From: Chloroflexota bacterium | Lineage (GTDB): Bacteria > Chloroflexota > Ktedonobacteria > Ktedonobacterales > Ktedonobacteraceae | NCBI GenBank assembly: GCA_005881495.1 | Contig: VBHI01000325.1 | Span: forward strand, 46,104-110,103 | DNA: 64,000 bases | Direction: 5' to 3' | Part shown: positions 59,604 to 64,000 of the stretch, one piece after another | How positions within the stretch are numbered: the first letter of the stretch is position 1 | Layout of the letters: every line of letters begins with the position of its first letter | Program-made: the position numbers and the translations under genes | The notes under the pieces: model-generated | What the model was told of the DNA's origin: nothing | Seen by the model: the letters and a program-made list of their open reading frames with translations, nothing else | Database searches by the model: none

Positions 59604-61385
59604 ATGGCCCAACAAACATTTGCGGTTGGCGCGGCACCTCGGGTAGTCATCACACGGGTTGATGGCGACTTGAGCTTGCGTACCTGGAGAGAGCAGGCAA
59701 TCAGTGTTGAGACTAAGAGCGATGGAATAGTAGGCGGTATCCATCAAGAGGGAAACACGCTCACCATTGTCGACTGTGATAGTGATATCGAAATACTGGT
59801 ACCTGAAGATACCAGCTTCAAATCGGCAAACATACATGGTGATGTCCTGGTTGATGGTGTGCGGCGCGTCGAATTGGAGAACATCTCTGGCGATGCCACC
59901 ATCAAAAACATCTCAGGCGAAGCCGGGTTGGAGAATATTGGCGAAGCCGTAGATGTAACGAACCTTGGCGGCGATCTCAGCGTTTCAAATACCTCCATCT
60001 TGCGCGTGCGACATAGCGTCGGAGGCGATGCCGCCCTCAAGGACGTGGCGGTTATAGAGATCGAGACCGTCGGTTCCGACCTGGCAGTGGTGCGAGCAGA
60101 AACAGTCATGATCAGCACCGTTGGTGGTGATTTAAGCGCGGAAGAAGTGTCGTCTGCCTTACGCTGCGGTGTTGTCGGTGGCGACTGCGCAGTCACAGGT
60201 GGCGCACGTACAGGTATCACTGTCGGCAATATAGGTGGTGACCTGAGTATAAGCAGTGCTGCCTATGTGCAAATCGGCAATGTGGGCGGCGACTGCTCTT
60301 TACGTGATGCACAGGGTAATGTCGAGCTAGGATATATCGGCGGCGATGTCAGCTTTAACGGCATCGGTGGCAATCTACAGGTTGGCCACGTTGGTTCAGA
60401 TGCAGCGTTGAAAGGTATACAATCGAGTATCGAGGTCGGCAGCATCGGCGGCGACCTCTCGTTGCAATCCGCTTTTCCTGTCGATAGCCGCGCACGCTTA
60501 AATGTAGGCGGTGATGCCGTCATTGTTTTGCCGGACAATCCCAACCTGACTATTCAAGCCAATGTCGGCGGCGATATCAGTGGCCGCTCAATTATTGCCA
60601 GCAGGAGTGGAAAAATGATCAGCCTGAACTATGGAGATGGCGCGGCCCACCTCGAATTGAATGTTGGCGGCGACCTGGCGCTTCGCGGAGGGAACGGTCC
60701 GCGTAGTTCAAGCAGCGCCAGCGCATTCTGGGGATGGGAAGACTTTGGCCGCGAAATGTCCAGCTTTGGCCGCGAAATGAGTAAACTAGGCCAGGAACTG
60801 AGCCGAGAGATAGCAGCGGCTTTTAATGAAGCAAGCTGGTCACAGGGGGCCGATTTGGCCGATTCCATCGCGCGCAAAGCGGAAGAGCAGGCGCGCCGAG
60901 CCCAGCGCAAAGCCGAGGAGCAGGCGCGTCGTGCTAGTGAGCGGGAGGCACGTATCAACGTGCGTTTCAACGATCGTGAGTGGCGGCTCGACCCCGAGCG
61001 GCTGGAGCGCATCAAAGAGCAGGCGCGCAAAGCTGCCTCCGAAGGCATTGCAGGAGCCCTCGAAGCCGTAGAACGTGCTGTAAGCAATCTGGGCATACCG
61101 AAGACCCCGAAGACCCCGACGCCACCGAGACCGCCAAAACCACCACAGCAACCGTCCGCGGTTCCGCCTGTGCCTCCACCGCCCCCAGCAGCGGGTTTTC
61201 AGCAGGAAACGCATCCAGGCGAGCAGGCGAAGCAGCCATCAGATTCTGGGAATGCGGACGCCAGCACACCCGGAGGCCCTGAATACAACCTCGATCAGGA
61301 ACGCGAAGCCATCCTGCGTATGATCGCCGAAGGCCGCATCACTCCCGAAGAAGGCGACCTCTTGCTAGAAGCTCTCGGAAGCTAG
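59604..61385 (+). CDS. DUF4097-like beta-helix repeat protein with C-terminal SHOCT-like hairpin
   Basis: From about residue 60 to 360 a periodic pattern of G(G/S)D(L/V/A) plus I/V residues recurs about every 18-20 residues (for example TNLGGDLSVSN, HSVGGDAALKD, STVGGDLSAEE, GNIGGDLSISS), predicting a right-handed beta-helix. Then come coiled-coil-like RKAEEQARRAQRKAEEQARR, a Pro-rich stretch and a final EREAILRMIAEGRITPEEGDLLLEAL (SHOCT-like). No signal peptide is visible. AAGGAGG precedes the ATG at 59604. Third gene of the DUF2089 operon; relatives such as LiaX-type proteins respond to envelope stress, which is inference here. Confidence 0.85.
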   Translation: MAQQTFAVGAAPRVVITRVDGDLSLRTWREQAISVETKSDGIVGGIHQEGNTLTIVDCDSDIEILVPEDTSFKSANIHGDVLVDGVRRVELENISGDATIKNISGEAGLENIGEAVDVTNLGGDLSVSNTSILRVRHSVGGDAALKDVAVIEIETVGSDLAVVRAETVMISTVGGDLSAEEVSSALRCGVVGGDCAVTGGARTGITVGNIGGDLSISSAAYVQIGNVGGDCSLRDAQGNVELGYIGGDVSFNGIGGNLQVGHVGSDAALKGIQSSIEVGSIGGDLSLQSAFPVDSRARLNVGGDAVIVLPDNPNLTIQANVGGDISGRSIIASRSGKMISLNYGDGAAHLELNVGGDLALRGGNGPRSSSSASAFWGWEDFGREMSSFGREMSKLGQELSREIAAAFNEASWSQGADLADSIARKAEEQARRAQRKAEEQARRASEREARINVRFNDREWRLDPERLERIKEQARKAASEGIAGALEAVERAVSNLGIPKTPKTPTPPRPPKPPQQPSAVPPVPPPPPAAGFQQETHPGEQAKQPSDSGNADASTPGGPEYNLDQEREAILRMIAEGRITPEEGDLLLEALGS

Positions 61386-61393
61386 CCTTCGCA

Positions 61394-61417
61394 GTAGGGG
61401 CGACCCTTGGGTCGCCC
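61394..61417. repeat. REP family 2 palindrome
   Basis: GTAGGGGCGACCCTTGGGTCGCCC again, just after the beta-helix gene and before the gene fragment on the minus strand. It could serve as a terminator-like stem without a T-run. Confidence 0.85.
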
Positions 61418-61424
61418 TGCGCGG

Positions 61425-61830
61425 CTACACTCTGGCGATAAAGGTCGCCCAGTCGCCGCTGATGGAATACTGTGAAGCCACCCAGATGTGATTGGCACTG
61501 AAGCCATCGTAGGAAGCGGCTTCAAAGTCTCCCCAGCGAGTGTCAAAGGTCTCTGACGGTCCCTTGATGATAAAGCGGGCGTTCCCGATTGACCCAAGGG
61601 AATCAGACACTTTACGCGATACCACCATAATGCTCGGATTGAGATTAGAGCTCATGGTATCGAAGACCATGACCATTCTACCGTTCTTATCCTGCATGAA
61701 CGCTCCAAAGGAGGCCGCCTGGTCTCCCGCGAAGGAGATGTAGCGACTCTGGTAGAGACTCCCAATGACCTCTACTGGATTCCCCTGGAAATTTGCGACC
61801 TGGATTTGTCCCCACAACCAAAGATGGACA
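61425..61830 (-). pseudogene. C-terminal fragment of a secreted protein, cut by IS256
   Basis: The frame (VHLWLWGQIQVANFQGNPVEVIGSLYQ ... TRWGDFEAASYDGFSANHIWVASQYSISGDWATFIARV) ends in the pattern RWGD..AA..D....WVA.QY....W.T.IA, common at the end of long Chloroflexota secreted proteins. The upstream part (LHTIGDG) is IS sequence. No matching N-terminal part is seen on the other side of the IS, so the rest has been lost or moved. Confidence 0.6.
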
Positions 61831-63378
61831 CCATCCCCAATTGTGTGTAAAGGAAAGCGGTTCAACAAGGGGTTCCTGCTAGGATAATACAGGCATAGAA
61901 CATTTTTTGAGGATGTTCATTCATTTCCAAAAAGGAGAGTGCTATGCCTGTACCTCAGAAAAAGCCTATCACATCGAAATCTTCGGTTTCAATGCCGGAG
62001 TCATCGTCACCTGTGCTGCCAGAACAGGAGGAATTTCGTCAGCATTTACGTTGCCTCGCTGTGAGTGCCGTCCAGGTCTTGATCGAACAAGTCATGCGTG
62101 AAGAATTGGAGCAGTGTATTGGAGCGTCATGGGGAGAATGCACACCCAATCGCAGGGGATATCGCAATGGATCCTACACCCGTGACTTGATAACTCCCAC
62201 CGGACGCATTGAGGATCTCAAAGTCCGAAGACGATCGGGAAGGGGAGTTTCACACGCAGGCGTTCGAGCGGTATAACCGAAATGCCCCCGAGGTAGCTGA
62301 AGCCTTGACCCAGATGGATGTCGCGTGGGGTCAGTCCTCATAAAGTCGGAGAAGTTGCTGAAAAACTGATGGGAGTTGGTCCCTCCGCCAGCGCCGTGAG
62401 CCGACTCAATCAAACATTGACTGAACAATTTGAAGCGTGGCGCAGGCGTCCCCTGCTTGCCCACTACCGCATCTTGTACCTCGATGGCATCCATTTTACG
62501 GTTCGACCTGGGAGCCAAACCGACTCCACCATCATCTTAACTGCCCTTGCTGTCGATCTGGAGGGGAACAAGGATGTGCTGGCCTTACGTGCTTGTGCTG
62601 AAGAGGACAAGGATGGGTGGAGTTGCCTCTTACAAGACCTGCGTACCCGTGGTGCCACGCAGATGGATCTGATGGTGACTGATGGGCATGATGGACTGCT
62701 CGCGGCTGTCTCTGCTCTCTTTTCTGCAACTCCCCGACAACGCTGTGTGGTGCATAAACAGCGCAATGTGCTCAATGCTATCCCTCATCGGGAACGCAAA
62801 GAGGTGAGCATCGAACTGGCAGGGATCTTTAAGCAGGAGAAGCAAGCAGACGCACTGCTCAATTTAGCTGCGAGCACTCGCCAAATACCAGAAGCGCTAT
62901 CCCGAAGCGATCCGTAGTCTCTGTGAAGATGAAGAGCATCTGCTCACCTTTGATGCCTTCCCACAGGTGATGCATCGCTATATTCGCACGACCAATGCGA
63001 TTGAAAGTTTTTTTAGTAACGTGCGCCAACGCACAGACCAGATTGACGCCTTCACGACCGAAACCAGTTGTCTGACGATTGTTTGGGCGGTCATGCAAGA
63101 TATCCACGTGCCCAAGATACCAGTCTCGTAAGAGCTCAAACGTGGTCGCCGTCAGCTTAAAGCAACCAGCCGAAAAGGGTGGTCTAGGAGGGAGATTTCC
63201 TTTGCAGTTGTTCCTGTGTAACAAGAGCCTCCTCACAAGCTTTTCCCTTATGACTAGTGGCCTGCTTGGAAGAGCTTTTTCCTGTTCTGTCAGAGTCTCT
63301 GGATGGAGCATGGCGCTCTTAGATCTCTGCTTGCTTGTTTACTGCTGGCTTTTACACACAATTGGGGATGGCGTCTGG
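61824..63378 (+). mobile_element. Decayed IS256-family insertion sequence
   Basis: Perfect 21-bp inverted repeats lie at 61831-61851 and 63351-63371 (CCATCCCCAATTGTG... and its complement). The AATTGTGTGTAAA part is like the IS256 terminal repeat. Between them is a frameshifted transposase gene (61944-63131). Size is about 1.5 kb, as usual. I cannot see a target duplication. The element interrupts the gene fragment at 61425-61830. Confidence 0.85.
61944..63131 (+). pseudogene. IS256-type transposase with several frameshifts
   Basis: The mutator-type DDE transposase is spread over three frames. Part one (61944 to about 62225) has RQHLRCLAVSAVQVLIEQVMREELEQCIGA and RNGSYTRDLITPTGRIEDLKV. The short middle part (GEFHTQAFERYNRNAPEVAEALTQM) lies in another frame. 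Then MSRGVSPHKVGEV to about 62870 contains the Asp in YLDGIHFTVR and the Asp in VTDGHDG. The last part (AKYQKRYPEAIRSL ... NAIESFFSNVRQRTDQ) holds the catalytic Glu. All DDE residues survive but the frame shifts three times (about 62226, 62318, 62878). Confidence 0.88.
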
Positions 63379-63471
63379 CCCGTGGCTTACACCGTTCTCC
63401 TGGTGGCCGGATTAGGATTTGTTGCCCTTGCAGCTTTGCAAGGACCTCTATCCACACATTCCATGGAGAGT

Positions 63472-63503
63472 AAAAAAAGCCTGGTAGCATCGAGCTACCA
63501 GGC
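63472..63503 (-). terminator. Terminator of the 63-residue protein
   Basis: GCCTGGTAGC and GCTACCAGGC pair around ATCGA. On the minus strand the stem is followed by TTTTTTT (63478-63472), so it ends the transcript coming from 63752. Confidence 0.88.
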
Positions 63504-63560
63504 TCCTGGGTCACTTTCTAAAGAGGACAACAGAACCTACTCATCCGATGTAGGGAGGGA

Positions 63561-63752
63561 TTAAATCCACTCATGCCCCTTCTCACAGTGGTGAAGACCC
63601 GCATGCCCCGCTGTATAATCGCAGGACCGCTGGCAAGTGGGACACTTCGCAGGGCACATTTCAGCAGCAAACACATCCTGAACCATGCCGCTGGGGTCCT
63701 TGTCTTCTTCAACGGAACGACTAACGATGATGATGTTGGCTTCGTTTGGCAT
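63561..63752 (-). CDS. Small zinc-ribbon-like hypothetical protein
   Basis: 63 residues. A start segment PNEANIIIVSRSVEEDKDP is followed by AEMCPAKCPTCQRSCDY and GLHHCEKGHEW, with at least six Cys/His that could bind zinc. AAAGGAGG lies 8 nt upstream of ATG at 63752. A good terminator follows at 63472-63503. Together these support a real gene of unknown function. Confidence 0.75.
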   Translation of the reverse strand: MPNEANIIIVSRSVEEDKDPSGMVQDVFAAEMCPAKCPTCQRSCDYTAGHAGLHHCEKGHEWI

Positions 63753-64000
63753 CGCATCGCCTCCTTTCAGCACGCTGCTTCCTTGCTAGCGTACAGATAT
63801 ACTCGAAACCTCAGATACGAGGTGAGTGAAGATGAACACCTCCAATTGCTCAGTGGTGAAGGTATTCTACATAATAAAGTACCGAGAAAACGTAAGAAAT
63901 GCAACAAGACCAACTCTGTTGAGTTCAAACCTTCTCTCAACGGTGGAAAACCCACGGAGAATGTAACGAGGAGGGTTCCTTCCAGAGAGCTTGCACTCAC

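Noticed and set aside
63774..64000. Open frames on both strands at the window end
   Set aside because: The minus-strand frame has no domain; a plus-strand frame with basic residues (VPRKRKKCNK) has no clear start and runs off the window. Not enough to call a gene.

Overview
The window most likely comes from a Chloroflexota bacterium of the class Ktedonobacteria. This is inferred from gene content and style, not from a marker alignment. The signs are a DUF3090 protein, four Ser/Thr-kinase-like proteins of the spore-forming, filamentous Chloroflexota type, ECF sigma/anti-sigma pairs, a Cys-containing L28 beside Asp23 and a DhaL-type kinase, and several families of short palindromic repeats. I found no rRNA, tRNA or CRISPR array.

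Layout. 1-6.3 kb: sulfur assimilation (ASST-like beta-propeller, cysC, sat, and an SsuABC-like ABC importer), cut by repeat elements. 6.3-9.0 kb: an IS110 remnant, a 2-hydroxyacid dehydrogenase, DUF3090 and small unknowns. 9.2-13.9 kb: a fatty-acid-kinase-like block (DegV, DhaL/YloV, Asp23) divergent from rpmB, with rlmN behind a shared terminator. 13.9-19.3 kb: accessory DNA with a Bro-N/DinD-like protein, an MFS gene that has lost one membrane helix, an overlapping pair made of a 16S rRNA m7G1405-type methyltransferase and a Tgt-like enzyme, and a RAYT transposase lying between inverted copies of its probable REP repeat. 19.3-31.8 kb: mostly housekeeping (TldD/TldE, CvpA, HflX, a soluble chemoreceptor-like protein, DppA-type peptidase, upp, an ACT protein, a phosphatase, a Ser/Thr kinase and a stand-alone ATP synthase subunit c). 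32-42 kb: small membrane proteins, DUF503, a glycan operon (WecG/TagA, HldE-like kinase and nucleotidyltransferase, MurJ), an ECF sigma factor, PhoU and HtrA. 42-48.5 kb: an acetate-kinase-family enzyme, ECF sigma plus anti-sigma, citrate synthase, a structured IS200/IS605-like non-coding element, a 45-residue ORF with a hairpin-rich leader, and a membrane protein. 48.7-57.8 kb: three large kinase-like proteins and a Bax1-like DUF790 nuclease. 57.8-61.4 kb: an MBL-fold hydrolase, then DUF2089, a SHOCT-like protein and a beta-helix protein in one operon. 61.4-64 kb: a decayed IS256 element next to a gene fragment.

How the parts fit. The sulfur genes take up a sulfonate-like compound or sulfate and activate sulfate to APS and PAPS. 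The glycan block suggests a heptose-containing surface polymer. The kinases, ECF factors and beta-helix operon look like envelope or stress signalling. Three repeat families are scattered between genes. The first matches the RAYT-flanking sequence and probably moves with it. The strongest candidates for undescribed biology are the rRNA methyltransferase/Tgt pair, the RAYT-REP system, the 46.96-47.38 kb structured element, the small peptide with its leader, and the pseudokinase proteins.
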